The notes: generated from the sequence alone by a model not told the origin. A stretch of DNA of 64,000 nt from Maea johnstoni (GCA_963942565.1 OZ012693.1:8902165-8966164), one strand, 5' to 3'; shown: positions 43,463 through 55,179, counted from the first letter of the stretch. Numbers and translations: made by a program.

Positions 43463-43739
43463 GCATATCAGAAAGGAAACATGAACCTACTTCTAATTGT
43501 GCTACACAAGAACAGACGGCAAGACACCACTTGATCAATTACTCCCGCAGGCTAATTAGAGTCTGTGAGTAGTAGTTAAGATATCCTTGAAATATCATAT
43601 CATTTTTGAAAATATCAATATTGGATCAAATCGTTTTGAAATTAAACCTTAATATAAAAATTAAGAGTCCACTAAATCTTCTAATTCCATCATTGGTTTA
43701 ATTATTTATGTAGCTAATATAACATGTTGGGTGATATCA

Positions 43740-43937
43740 CCATGAAAAGTTAATCATCCACTGCCTCCTTTCAAATACTCCAAAGGGGTCATTCAGTTGC
43801 AAAGGCACCATAGACTGCACTTCACAACCCTGTACATTTTTAAGCAACCATGCCGCCTTCTATGAAATTCTACTGTGGGATCACAACTTAATACCAAATG
43901 CTTAGGACTCCTAACCACTAGACCATAGCAGATCCCA
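43740..43937 (-). mobile_element. tRNA-derived SINE, family 1, reverse
   Basis: On the minus strand GGGATCTGCTATGGTCTAGT opens the head, and TGCAGTCTATGGTGCCTTTG then CAACTGAATGACCCCTTTGG matches the body of the 3779 copy. The B-box region is deleted. Confidence 0.78.
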
Positions 43938-44013
43938 AATCTAACATTTCGTATATGCATGCTACTCTAATTGTGAATATCATCCTAATAAAAAGGTCTT
44001 TAATTTTCATATA

Positions 44014-44200
44014 TTAGAATGATAATTGTTAATTATAACGCAACCTTAAACCATATATTGCAAATTTTGCTTTTATTACATTCCAAAGTTATTTTTCATA
44101 CTATATTAGAAGTGCATATTAATTGTAACACAACCTAACTATCTCCTTAAAATATTTTTCAAATCTCTGCTTAATTCCAATCCAAAGTTATTTTTCAAAA
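44014..44200. repeat. Tandem duplication, ~90-100 bp units
   Basis: Two diverged units with ATATTAGAA, TTAAT.TAAC.CAACCT and CCAAAGTTATTTTTCA in order. Confidence 0.75.
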
Positions 44201-44348
44201 GCTGCATATATCAAGATGATAGGTTTTTAGTGATGCACTCTAAGCAGGAGACTAATCGTCATGGGTGATGCATCGCACTCTGAAGACCTTGTGTACTTAA
44301 AGACCTATTCATCCAGTCCGTGGGGCAACCTCCATGACAGCAGCTAAT
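44201..44348. other. No gene seen
   Basis: Short repeat-free patch; GATGCA.CGCACTCT-type word repeated at about 44233 and 44269. Confidence 0.35.
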
Positions 44349-44579
44349 TTAACCCATCAATGCTTAAGTGTTCCTCCAGAAGTTGTTGTCTGGAATTTTT
44401 ATACTTTTGGTGATAACTTTGAAATTGAACATCATTTTACAAAACATTTGAAGGAGAGTTGTTGATAATGACTTGATTAACATTTCTCCATCACATATTT
44501 TCTTAGTTATGTTTTTATCTACAAGATTTCATCAAAATTGTCCGGCCGCTTTTGGCCACTGTGAGCATTAATTGGTTAA
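44349..44579 (+). mobile_element. Family B MITE, complete
   Basis: TTAACCCATCAATGCTTAAG to GTGAGCATTAATTGGTTAA. The arms pair through ACATTTGAAGGAGAGTTGTT against AACATTTCTCCATCACATAT. Right arm GGCCGCTTTTGGCCACTG is typical. Confidence 0.95.
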
Positions 44580-44802
44580 AACCTAGCCGCTACCGTCCGA
44601 CCGTGTCCTAATCAATGCATCAATTACCACTAATTGATTTACGGTACTAATAACAAGTGATGGCAGATTTCTTTCTCATAAGGAAACCCAAGACAGAGTG
44701 CAAACTCAAAATACTGACATCAACCAATTAGTCAAACAGATAGCTAGGTGTCTCATATATCATCATAGCATCCATACTTGATCCATTTATCTATTGGGAT
44801 TG

Positions 44803-44927
44803 TTAAACCGAAAAGAAAAAAGATTCACTGAAATAGGTTTTATTCAAATTTATGGTAGTAACTTTTTATCAAGATATGTGTCAGACCATATGTGTAATTG
44901 CTCCACTGCTGGTCTGAATGGGTTTAA
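44803..44927 (+). mobile_element. Short B-ended TTAA element abutting A
   Basis: Opens with TTAAACC and ends GGTCTGAATGGGTTTAA; the final TTAA is the left boundary of the A copy that follows. Confidence 0.5.
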
Positions 44928-45141
44928 ATGCCTCCAATGCAGAGGCTACTTAAATTTCATCCAAAGCACAAGGACGCAAAGATTTTTGAAAACCATCTAA
45001 ACCCTGTCATGTTGTTATTCATTGGATAGCTCTTGCTGAGTACTCTCAGATGAGTACCCATTTGCCAGGGTTTTGGTTATTTCTCAGATTTTTGCATCAT
45101 TTTGTATTGGCCAAATTAGCAACCAGCAGCATAGGGATTAA
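44924..45141 (+). mobile_element. Family A MITE, complete
   Basis: TTAAATGCCTCCAATGCAGA to CAGCAGCATAGGGATTAA. Confidence 0.92.
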
Positions 45142-45653
45142 TCTCTTCATTAACCATATATGAAATAATATCAAACGGTAATGCTAGTATATTCCATAAC
45201 AATCAAGTAAAGATATGAAATTAGAGATTGATACCTTTTAAAATTTTGAAATATAATCAACAATTTTACCAATATCTTAAATAATATTACATATAAATTT
45301 AGCACTAATTACTTCAAATAAAAACTTTGCAGGTAAATATTTAGCAAACTGCCTTTGTGTGGATGTGGTTACATTAAGGAAGTCACATTAGAATTTAGCT
45401 ATTCATAATGCAGGTAGTCAATTATGTAGGTGTTCACAATAGAAAGGTCAATTTTTAGGGGTTATGCTACAGTAGTTTTATTATCTCCAGAAAGAAGCAC
45501 TCAAACGTACCAAAGTAAGGTTTGACGAGAGTTGTAGAGACACAAGGCGACGAAGCAGAATGAAACTGCGGGATATTCGGGTATTTTGAGCTTGAGTGTG
45601 TGCAGATCTGTTTAGATAATGCCCTTGCATCTCTGGATATCTCTCTCAGGCAT
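45142..45653. other. No gene seen
   Basis: AT-rich stretch, then a slightly GC-richer part; no gene evidence. Confidence 0.4.
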
Positions 45654-46605
45654 GTTGCTAGGTTACACATCTTATGCTACTGTTGCTACCATTCTCGGAC
45701 TGAGTGGATGAACTCATGTGAATTAAAGAAGATATGGCCAAAATAAAACCTGTGTGAAAATTGTATTTTAATCTAAGGAATTGAAACTGAATGGTAGATT
45801 ACACATCTTCTGCTACTGTTGCTACCATTCTGGGGCTGAAGAGATGAACTCATGTAAATTTAAGAAGATATGGCCAAAATAAAACCTGTGTGAAAATTGT
45901 ATTTTAATCTAAGGAATTGAAACTGAATGCTAGATTACACATCTTCTGCTACTGTTGCTACCATTCTGGGACTGAGTGGATGAACATACGTAAATTAAAG
46001 AAGATAAATCCAAAATTTTAAACCAATATTGCTAGGTTACACATCTTCTAGTGCTCTACCGCTGCTGCCATACTGGGACTCAATGGATGAACTCATGTAA
46101 GGCCATTCCAATTTAATTACTTGTCTTACGAGCTTTTTTTGGAAAAAAAAATCCTGTCAGACTCAAAAAAAAGAAAAGAAAAAAGTCGACTTTGGTGTCT
46201 TACGGACGAAAGTGGTTTGGAAATTTTCTGTCAGACTCCAAAAAAAAAAAAAAAAAAAAGTGCTAGATTTAAGAATATTCATTGTTAGGGTGATTCAATC
46301 AACTTCAGGAATTTATAAATGCTGTAGTAGAGCCTCATATTTGAGGATGTATATCTCCCACCCTTAAGGTTACAGGGATTAATTGATTTTGATTGATTTT
46401 ATTTAGTTAAGAATAGGCTGTTAGAAACATCTCGCTACCAGTCCTTGTCGTCAGACTCTAAAAAAAATAAATAAATAAAAAAAAACACATTTTTCAACTT
46501 TTTTTAAAATTCCAAAATGGCTTATTTCCTGCCTCCTGAGCTCGTAAGACAAGAAATTATATTGGAGTGGCCTAAACTAAAGAAAATATGGCCAAATAAA
46601 TCAAA
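45654..46605 (+). repeat. Tandem repeat, ~136-bp unit, interrupted by a MITE
   Basis: Four units (about 45656, 45794, 45929, 46031) share GGTTACACATCTTCTGCTAC-like, CTACCATTCTGGGACTGAGT-like and AAGAAGATATGGCCAAAATA. The first two are very similar. The fourth is split at CATGTAA by the insert at 46101-46572 and resumes as TAAACTAAAGAAAATATGGCC. Confidence 0.93.
46101..46572. mobile_element. Family G Harbinger-like MITE with TAA target duplication
   Basis: GGCCATTCCAATTTAATTAC then TTGTCTTACGAGCT, mirrored by GAGCTCGTAAGACAAGAAAT then TATTGGAGTGGCC: ~35-bp terminal inverted repeats. TAA lies on both sides. The uninterrupted repeat units give the pre-insertion sequence CATGTAA-TTAAAG, confirming the 3-bp duplication. 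The interior has several TCAGACTC-plus-poly(A) blocks. Confidence 0.95.
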
Positions 46606-46807
46606 CATATATATATTTATATATATATATTTGGTTTGAGTACCTACATCTTCTTTAACAAGTGGATTCCAGGTTCCTTCAGTTTCCTGGCTATATAATT
46701 AGCCTTTAAGTGCCGGAAAGAGACAATTATAGTAATTCAATTCTTAAGTTGATCAATTATACTGGTTAAATGGGTCACTTTTAAAGATATAATGAAGAAA
46801 CGGAAAT

Positions 46808-47065
46808 TACTAGGATAATTATATCCTATAATTTGTGTTAAACATTGGAAAATTCCTCAAATCAAAACCCTCATTTAGTATACAAATGAAAGTTTTTTTG
46901 TAAGACTTCATGATTAAATCTTTTGCAAAGTCATCTCCATGCTGGAGTTTCTAGGAATTCGCTAGGATAATGATATCCTATAATTTATGTTAATACACAT
47001 TGCAAGATATGTCATATCAAAACCCTCATTTAGTATACAAATGTAAGTTTCTTTGTAAGACTTAT
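46808..47065. repeat. Tandem duplication, ~170-bp unit
   Basis: TAGGATAATTATATCCTATA, TCAAAACCCTCATTTAGTAT and CTTTGTAAGACTT-type blocks occur twice in the same order. Confidence 0.9.
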
Positions 47066-47199
47066 CATTAATGTTATTTTTCATAGAAGAATGTATATTT
47101 TCTCTTTTCAGCCAATCATTTGACCCATCTATTACATATTTTTATTAAGGAACCCCATTCCCATTGCTTTAAACTTGTTATATCATTTGCCTATTCACT

Positions 47200-47377
47200 A
47201 ACATTGCATCATGTTTTTACTCAAAAAAATCCCTACCAGGATTAGAAGTCAGCATTACAATCATAGTTGCCATGGTGAAACATGTGCATTGATTGAAAAA
47301 AAATCCCAAAATGTTTTTACTTACCTACCGACCCTATAATTTTGCACCATTACAAGAAACAAACAAATTCTTTAGCC
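47200..47377 (+). mobile_element. Family C MITE, second subfamily, left end lost
   Basis: Begins inside at ATGTTTTTACTCAAAAAAAT and has the subfamily marker AGTTGCCATGGTGAAACATG. The right end is ACAAGAAACAAACAAATTCT then TTAGCC, followed by TAA. Confidence 0.82.
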
Positions 47378-47764
47378 TAACATCTACGAAGGACAGGACA
47401 ACAATACAAATACACCTGTGTTCTATTTGGCTTTAAGTACCATAAACAATAGTTTAGAATTCCTAAAATAATTGCAACTGGGATTTCCAGTGGGTGGGTT
47501 ATTTTACTCCAGGGCTGAGAAATGGCTATGTTTGCATCTTCTCTTTTCTCAGCATGTGGTTTGTAAGTACAGGATTCAAGCAAGCCCAAATAGAAATATC
47601 ACTAATTCAAGTGAAAGAAGCCAGCATGAGATGTAAGAATATCAAGGCGCCATTATGGAATAACATACAATGTTTTGTTTTTAGCACCAAAAATAAATCA
47701 TATTATTTCACTATCTCTGAGATCATATAGACACTTTCGAGGCTATATTTTGCAAATAAACTTG
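47378..47764. other. No gene assigned
   Basis: ORFs of 70-78 codons on both strands lack splice context or recognisable domains. Confidence 0.4.
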
Positions 47765-47863
47765 TAAACCCATTCTACAAGTAGTTCCCAAATTGCCTGA
47801 ACAATTTTGGTGAAAGCTTTCTCACAAAAGCATCTTTTTTCAATTGCAATAGGAATGGGTTAA
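47765..47863. mobile_element. Miniature B-ended TTAA element (~98 bp)
   Basis: TAAACCCATTCTAC on the left and GCAATAGGAATGGGTTAA on the right form inverted termini; the interior is only ~70 bp. Confidence 0.6.
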
Positions 47864-48000
47864 CCCTTTAATGCCAAGAGATCTTTGTGGGAAAGTGGTC
47901 TTAAACCATTAAAATGTTTAGAAAGAAATTGCTTATTCAGCAATAATTTTCAACAACATTTGAAGGACAGTATTTGTAGTGTATTTTCAAGTGCTTGAAC
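47860..48000 (+). mobile_element. Family B left half
   Basis: Starts at the preceding TTAA: TTAACCCTTTAATGCCAAGA to ACAACATTTGAAGGACAGTA. The right half is not recognised. Confidence 0.6.
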
Positions 48001-48567
48001 TCTATGGGTTATCAGTCACCGTCACCACTCAAGCTTCCAATGAGACATGACGTAACAAAAGACAAAAGAGCACGTTCAAACTCATAACATGAAAGCATTC
48101 AAACTTATGCGGCTAATCAGTAGACTGCCAACAGCGAATTTTTTCCTAACCTGTTACCCGAACGTGCGCTTATTCTAAGCATTATGGTAAGCTTTTTTCA
48201 GAGATATATCACACAAAAATCATCATTTCAGGGCATTATTGGCATGATTGTGTTAAACCAACAGTGAACCAGGAGTCAATCAGAATCTGTATGTATGATT
48301 CATGCCTCTATCCAGCTCAGACTCTCTCTCCTAGCTTGTCGTCTCTATCTCTCTGGACTCAATGGTGCTTATCTGAGTGAGGAGGCTTCCCTCAGAGCAG
48401 GAGCTGTCAAGAGAGGTGGACGCCCTGCTTCCAACCACCGCATGAAAGACCTACTGAGTACGCGCAGAGAACACCTTCCTACTCATCTGATCTTTCATCC
48501 TGAGATGAAAATCAGTCGGCCTAATCTCACAAACACACACACAGATATGCTCTCCTGAACAAGTACC
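48001..48567. other. Repeat-poor stretch
   Basis: 48240-48560 is GC-richer and open for 87 codons on the plus strand. The peptide is Arg/Leu/Ser-rich without a recognisable domain; left uncalled. Confidence 0.4.
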
Positions 48568-48770
48568 TTAACCCTTCCAATGCTAAAGCCAAAGCACAAG
48601 AATGCAAAGATTTTCGAAAACCATCTAAACCCTGTCATAATGGTATTCATTGGATAGCTCTCACTGAGTGCTATCAGATGAGTGCCAATTTGCCAGGGTT
48701 TCAGTCATTTTTCAGGATTTTTGCATCAATTTATTTTAAGTAAATTATCCACCACCAGCATGAAGGTTAA
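48568..48770 (+). mobile_element. Family A MITE
   Basis: TTAACCCTTCCAATGCTAAA to CCAGCATGAAGGTTAA; lacks the GGCTACTTTCGTC segment. Its last TTAA opens the chimera at 48767. Confidence 0.92.
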
Positions 48771-49039
48771 CCCATTCATGCCTTTTATTTGGGTCAGCAA
48801 CCAAAACCGCCTCACAATGATATCTCTCTAACAAAAGCAATATCTATAATATATTTGAAGGAGTAATGTTCATCATCTTCCATCATCATATTTCATAATT
48901 ATCGAAACCCTGTCATGTTGGTATTCACTTAAAAGCTCTCACTGAGCTCTATCAGATGAATGCCAGTCATTTTTTAAACATTTTTGAATAATAATGATTT
49001 TATTTAGTCCAAATTAGCCACCACCAGCAAAAGGGTTAA
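48767..49039 (+). mobile_element. Chimeric TTAA element: B left half joined to A right part
   Basis: The left 135 bp is family B (TTAACCCATTCATGCCTTTT to ATATTTGAAGGAGTAATGTT and CATATTTCATAATTAT). At about 48904 it switches to family A (GAAACCCTGTCATGTTGGTA) and ends with the A terminus ACCAGCAAAAGGGTTAA. TTAA lies on both sides. Confidence 0.85.
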
Positions 49040-49122
49040 GAGATAATGTGGACATGATAGGGTTAATAGTATGTTTCAGTTCTGCTATGATGTTCAGCGG
49101 AAGTGTAAAAGTGTAGCTGTTA

Positions 49123-49353
49123 GGCCTAGAAAAAAAAGTTGCTTGTTTCCTGTTATGGTCCAAAAAAAGATATAGGGTAGGTAGGTCGATCAGTAATTTT
49201 TATTTTTTTTTGATTATTTTTTTTTTGTTCAAAAATGTGTGTTTTATGCATGTTTTACGTTGAAGGGTATAGAAAGAATCTTAGGGTAGGGATTTTTTTG
49301 AATAAAAACTTGTTAGGGTAGGGTTACAGGAAACAAACAACTTTTTTTAGGCC
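49123..49353 (-). mobile_element. Family C Harbinger-like MITE, complete
   Basis: Reverse orientation with a perfect TTA duplication. The G-rich strand on top shows GATATAGGGTAGGTAGGTCG and GTTAGGGTAGGGTTACAGGA. Confidence 0.95.
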
Positions 49354-49831
49354 TTATATGCGTAAATCAAGCAACAGCTTCTTGAGCTCCGAGTTACTGG
49401 TGAGTGCTGATTGAAGCTGTAGCCATGACGATGGTGGCTAAATCTTTCATATCAGGTTAATGATCTACAAATGATTCTTTCCATCGTAAATATCTCTCCG
49501 TAACCATGACGATGAGGCTATCTTTTCCTCATCTGTTAATAATTCACGGGCAATTCATGCATCAAAGAATATTTGCTGAAACCACAGCGATGACAACCAT
49601 ATTTTTGCCATCAACTTTAGTGTTGCAATAAATTGATAAAAGGACATAAAAATACTTACCATAGGCATTATGATAATGGCTTTCTTTTCCCTATCACTTA
49701 ATTTTCATTTGATTGCCATAGAATGTTTATCTCTACTGATATGAACAACAAGTAAACCCACATAATGCTACCATTGGTTACAAAGTATATGTCATGTGGA
49801 GCACCATCACAAGATCTAGATTTATTAGGGC
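49354..49831. other. No gene seen
   Basis: Loosely repeated words (AGCCATGACGATG.TGGCTA near 49420, ACCATGACGATGAGGCTATC near 49503, ACCACAGCGATGACAACCAT near 49580) suggest a degenerate ~80-bp tandem repeat. Confidence 0.45.
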
Positions 49832-50264
49832 TTAACCCATTAATGCTAAGATAACCCTAATACTGCTGGTGGCTAATTTGGCCAATAGGGAATGATGCGA
49901 AACACCTGAAAAGTTACTGAAACCCTGCCACATGGGTACTTATCAACAGTACTCAGTGAGAGCTTTCCAATGAATACCAACATGACAGGGTTGAAATGGT
50001 TATCAAAAATCTTTGCATTCTTGCGTTTTGGACTAAAATAGCCTTAATTAAGCATTAATTTGGGTTAAGAGTTCCTCCAGAGGTTGTTGTCTTTTGACAA
50101 TAACTTTGTAATTGAGAATGTTTTATTTGAAGGAGAGTTGTAGGTAATGTTCTGACTGACATTTCTTCATCAAGTATTTTCCTGGCTTTGCTTTTGCCTG
50201 CACAGAATATCATTGCAATTAATTGTGAGGCTGCTTCTGGCCGCTGTGAGCATTAATGGGTTAA
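49832..50264 (+). mobile_element. Family B MITE carrying a nested A MITE
   Basis: B left end TTAACCCATTAATGCTAAG (49832-49850), then an A element, then B resumes GAGTTCCTCCAGAGGTTGTT and ends GTGAGCATTAATGGGTTAA. Other B copies show TTAA (GCTTAAGAG) at the insertion point. Confidence 0.92.
49851..50068 (-). mobile_element. Family A MITE nested in B
   Basis: ATAACCCTAATACTGCTGGT to GCATTAATTTGGGTTAA. The right TTAA coincides with B's internal TTAA. Confidence 0.92.
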
Positions 50265-50345
50265 CCCAGAGGTTGTTGTCTGGAACTGTGGTAGTTTTGA
50301 CCTTAATTTGGTAATTGAGAATGGTTTAACAACATACTTGGAGAC
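50261..50345 (+). mobile_element. Family B left-arm fragment abutting B
   Basis: TTAACCCAGAGGTTGTTGTC and GGTAATTGAGAATGGTTTAA follow the B left arm, with ATTAATGCTTAAGAGTTCC deleted. Confidence 0.75.
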
Positions 50346-50484
50346 CACTTATTCAGACAGAGTACCAGTCTAAATTAAAAGACCACTCTAGAATCACTTG
50401 CACAAAAATGCATTTGATTTCAAATGCTTTCTGCTCTCTTCCTGTGACCTATACAGAGAGACCGTTTTTATCTCATTTAAGTCT

Positions 50485-50715
50485 CATGGGCTGCTTGAGA
50501 TATCTAAGGAATTGCCACTGACTGCTCATTGTCGTTCAACAAAGTCTGGGCTAGAATCCGGGCTGGGGTATGTGAGCAAGTTGCCAGTGACTGCCAATGA
50601 GGATTTCCAGGTAGGCAATGGTTGTTGCCAGGTACCCCGGATTCCTCCACCACTTACTACTGGCTAGTCACCATATAATTTAGCCTACATATGGCAGGAA
50701 ATGCGCCAACAAAAG
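50485..50715 (+). mobile_element. tRNA-derived SINE, family 2
   Basis: B-box-like GGGCTAGAATCC, GTTGCCAGTGACTGCCAATG, GGCAATGGTTGTTGCCAGGT, CCACCACTTACTACTGGCTA and a tail with AATGCGCCAACAAAAGTAAA. Confidence 0.85.
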
Positions 50716-50739
50716 TAAATATCCCTTATTGTCTTAGCA

Positions 50740-50985
50740 TGCGGTAGCCTGATGGCTCAGAGGTTTAAGGCATTACCACTGACTGCCCACTGCCTCTCAA
50801 AAAAATCTGGGTAAGAATCCTAGCTAGGGTATTTGTGAGAAAGTTGCCAGTGACTGCCAGTGGGGGCTACAGTGAGTGGGCAGTGGGTTTTGGCAGGTAT
50901 TCCAGTTTCCTTCACAACTTACAACTGGCTAGTCACCATATAGCCTAAATAGAACAGGAAATGCACCGATGGTGCGAAGTACCAA
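50740..50985 (+). mobile_element. tRNA-derived SINE, family 2, second of a pair
   Basis: A box TGATGGCTCAGAGG, degraded B box GGGTAAGAATCC, GTTGCCAGTGACTGCCAGTG, TTACAACTGGCTAGTCACCA and AGGAAATGCACCGATGGTGC. Same direction as its neighbour with only ~25 bp between. Confidence 0.87.
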
Positions 50986-51166
50986 ATTCCTGATCGTCTC
51001 AACCAGTCAGTGCCCCTCACTAAGAGGTTTGGCTGTATATGTGATGAAACAACCAATATTCATCATTATAGCTACTCCATTTACCATTAATTTGATATTC
51101 CTCCATCATATCAGGAAGATGACACTAAACAAGATTCATGTGCTGCCCTAATGCATCTAAACGATT

Positions 51167-51440
51167 ATAACCCATTAATGCCAAGAGTTTCTCGAGGGTC
51201 TAAAGAAAAGTTGTTTGTTTCCTGTAACCCTATAAACCCTAACAAGTTTTTATTCAGAAAATGCCCTACCCTAAAGTTTTTTTTGTTTTTTTCGGACCGT
51301 TACAGGAAACAAACTAGTTTTTTTTCTAGGCCTAGACATTTTTCATCTACATCTATGATACTTAAGAAAATGAGTTAACAAAATATCTGTAGGAGATTTT
51401 TTGGTAGTGTTCCAATCAACATTTCTCCATGGAATATATT
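51167..51440 (+). mobile_element. Family B MITE interrupted by a C MITE
   Basis: B left arm ATAACCCATTAATGCCAAGA then GTTTCTCGAG, a C insert, then B resumes with AACAAAATATCTGTAGGAGA and AATCAACATTTCTCCATGGA. The right terminus is decayed. Confidence 0.82.
51197..51332 (+). mobile_element. Family C MITE, short, nested in B
   Basis: Internal-deletion form of ~136 bp: GGTCTAAAGAAAAGTTGTTT to TAGTTTTTTTTCTAGGCC; the middle of C (GCATAAAACACACATTT) is missing. Confidence 0.88.
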
Positions 51441-51477
51441 CCTAGGCATTCTCTTACCTGTAAAACCACCTCAAAAG

Positions 51478-52965
51478 ACAAAGTTAAGCATAGTGAAAAA
51501 CTGATATTATAACAGATATTAGTCAAGGCAAGTGCCCGCACACATGAGGCACCATAAGTGTTGCTTTTGTTGCTTTATCCTTTTAACTAATTAACATTCA
51601 AGAAAACACATACTAGTCCTCCCACTAAGAGACAAATATAGCATAAAGTGAACAAACAGATTTTTGTTAAGGTAAGTGCCCACACACATGGGGCAATGCA
51701 AGTGTCGCTTTTGTTGTTTTCTCCGTTTAACTAATTAACATTCAAGACAAGACAAAAAGAGACAAAGGTAGCATAGTGAAAAACAGATATTTGTCTAGGT
51801 AAATCCTCTCAACCAAAGACAAATATAGCATATAGTGAAAAAACACATTTTGCCAAGGCAAATCCTCCCACCAAGAGACAAATATAGCATATAGTGAGAT
51901 TATTATAAACAAATATTTGTCAAGTCAAATCCCCCAAGAGACAAATATAGCATATAGTGAAGAAACATATATTTGTCAAGGAAAAGTGCCCACACCCATG
52001 AGACACCACTAGTGTTGCTTTTGTTGTTTTATCCTTTGGACTAATTAACATTCAAGACAAGCCTGTCAAGGCAGATGCCCACACACATGAGGCACCACTA
52101 GTGTCAATTTTGTTGTTTTATCTTAGAACTAATCTACATTCAAGACAAGACTAACAGATCCTCCACCGATATATAATGGTAGCATATAATGAATAAAGAC
52201 AGATATTTGGCAAGGCAAGTGCCCCCACACACATGAGGCACCACTCCAAGGTGTCAATTTTGTTGTTTTATCTTAGAACTTATTAACATTCAAGACAAGA
52301 CTAACAGATCCTCCACCAATAGATATAGGTAGCATATAATGAGTAAAAACAGATATTTGTTAAGGCAAGTTAACCCCCACACACATAAGGCATGACTAGT
52401 GTCGCATTTGTTGTTCTATCCTTTGGACTAAATAACATTCAAGACCAGACATACCAAATATCTACCCCCCCCCCCCCCCCCACCAAGAGTAAGGGTAGCA
52501 TATAGTGGGCATAGTATAAAAACAGATATATGTCAAAGCAGCTAGGTGCCCTCACACACATTAGGCACCATTAGTGTCAACTGTTTTATCCTTTGGTCTA
52601 ATTAACATTCAAGACCAGACATTAACCTATGCCCCCCCTCCCCTCAAGAGCAAGGGTAGCATATAGTGGGCATAGTGCAAAGACAGATATTTGTCAAGGC
52701 AGGTGGCCTCACATACATAACGCACCACTAGTGTCGCATTTGCTGTTTTATCCTTTGGTCTAATTAACATTCAAGACCAGACATTAACCTATGCCCCCCG
52801 TCCCCTCAAGAGCAAGGGTAGCATATAGTGGGCATAGTGCAAAGACAGATATTTGTCAAGGCAGGTGGCCCCACATACATAAGGCACCAACAGTGTCGCA
52901 TTTGTTGTTTATCCTTAAGACTAATCAATATTCAAGACAAGGCATACTAAGCCCCACTAAGACAC
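51478..52965 (+). repeat. Degenerate tandem array, mainly ~145-160 bp units
   Basis: About ten units: AAACAGATATTTGTCAAGGC, AAGTGCCCACACACATGAGG, CACCACTAGTGTCGC, TTTTGTTGTTTTATCCTTTG, ACTAATTAACATTCAAGACA, then CCAAGAGACAAATATAGCAT. Short ~60-bp sub-units lacking the middle occur at 51790-51975. The units from 52500 on share a GGGCATAGTG change and look younger. Confidence 0.92.
52465..52481. repeat. Poly(C) run inside the array
   Basis: Seventeen consecutive C; neighbouring units carry shorter runs at the same place (CCCCCCTCCCC). Confidence 0.97.
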
Positions 52966-52974
52966 ACATATGGC

Positions 52975-53240
52975 ATTGTGGGCAGACAGGAAGGCGGGGA
53001 GATGTGGCTGAAGCAGCACCTGCCAGGAAGGGAAATTACCTGTAGCTCCCACAAAGGAGGGGGGATTGGATGTGTCACCTGTGGGACCGGTTCCAGTACT
53101 AGGAGGAAATACATGCAGCACCTGCTTACGGCATGCTGCATGGCGTGTCAACAAGCGCTGGTACTGTACGTAACTGGGCAGCAACCCAAAGTACCTGCCA
53201 ACACCATGTGGTAGAATAAAGGAAGCAATCCGCATGTCTC
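52975..53240. other. GC-richer repeat-free patch
   Basis: Follows the tandem array; contains CACCTGCCAGG, GGAGGGGGGATTGG and GGGACCGGTTCC. Several overlapping short ORFs on both strands, none preferred. Confidence 0.35.
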
Positions 53241-53329
53241 TGTTCATAATGAAAATTATCAAAATTATGCAAGTTAATACTAACTAACAAAAGGTTAGGA
53301 ATATTCTTCTTCTTCTATTTGTAATATTA

Positions 53330-53670
53330 CAATTATTAACATTTTCATTATTATCATTATTATTATCATCATCATTATTATTATCATCATTATTATTACT
53401 ATAACTATTTCTATTATTATCATTATTACTATCATTATTATTACTATTATCATTATTATCACTATTATCATTATTATTATTATTATTATATTATCATTAT
53501 TATCAATATATTGTTATTATTGTTGTTATTATTATTATTATGATTATTATGATTATTATTATTATAATCATTATTATCATTATTATTATTATTATTAATA
53601 CTATTACTATTCTCATTTTTATCATTTCTATCATACTCATTATTATCATTATCTTTTTAATAATTATTAT
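53330..53670. repeat. (ATT/ATC)n imperfect microsatellite
   Basis: About 340 bp, same strand bias as the array at 4705-5180. Confidence 0.97.

Positions 53671-55179
<1,509 letters not shown>

Larger units (their letters stand above)
42465..43560. repeat. Region of degenerate local duplications
   Basis: CTCTTAATTG...TTCAGGTT-type segments occur at 42479-42515 and 43115-43155. AACTGTCA.GTGT, GTAACGTCAC-like, AGCAGA.G and CTTGATCA segments occur at 42790-42895 and 43210-43310, with a weaker third set at 43470-43545. Family A copies are interspersed. Confidence 0.6.

Noticed and set aside
45467-45670. 67-codon minus-strand ORF upstream of a tandem array
   Set aside because: Runs into the tandem repeat and has no coding support.
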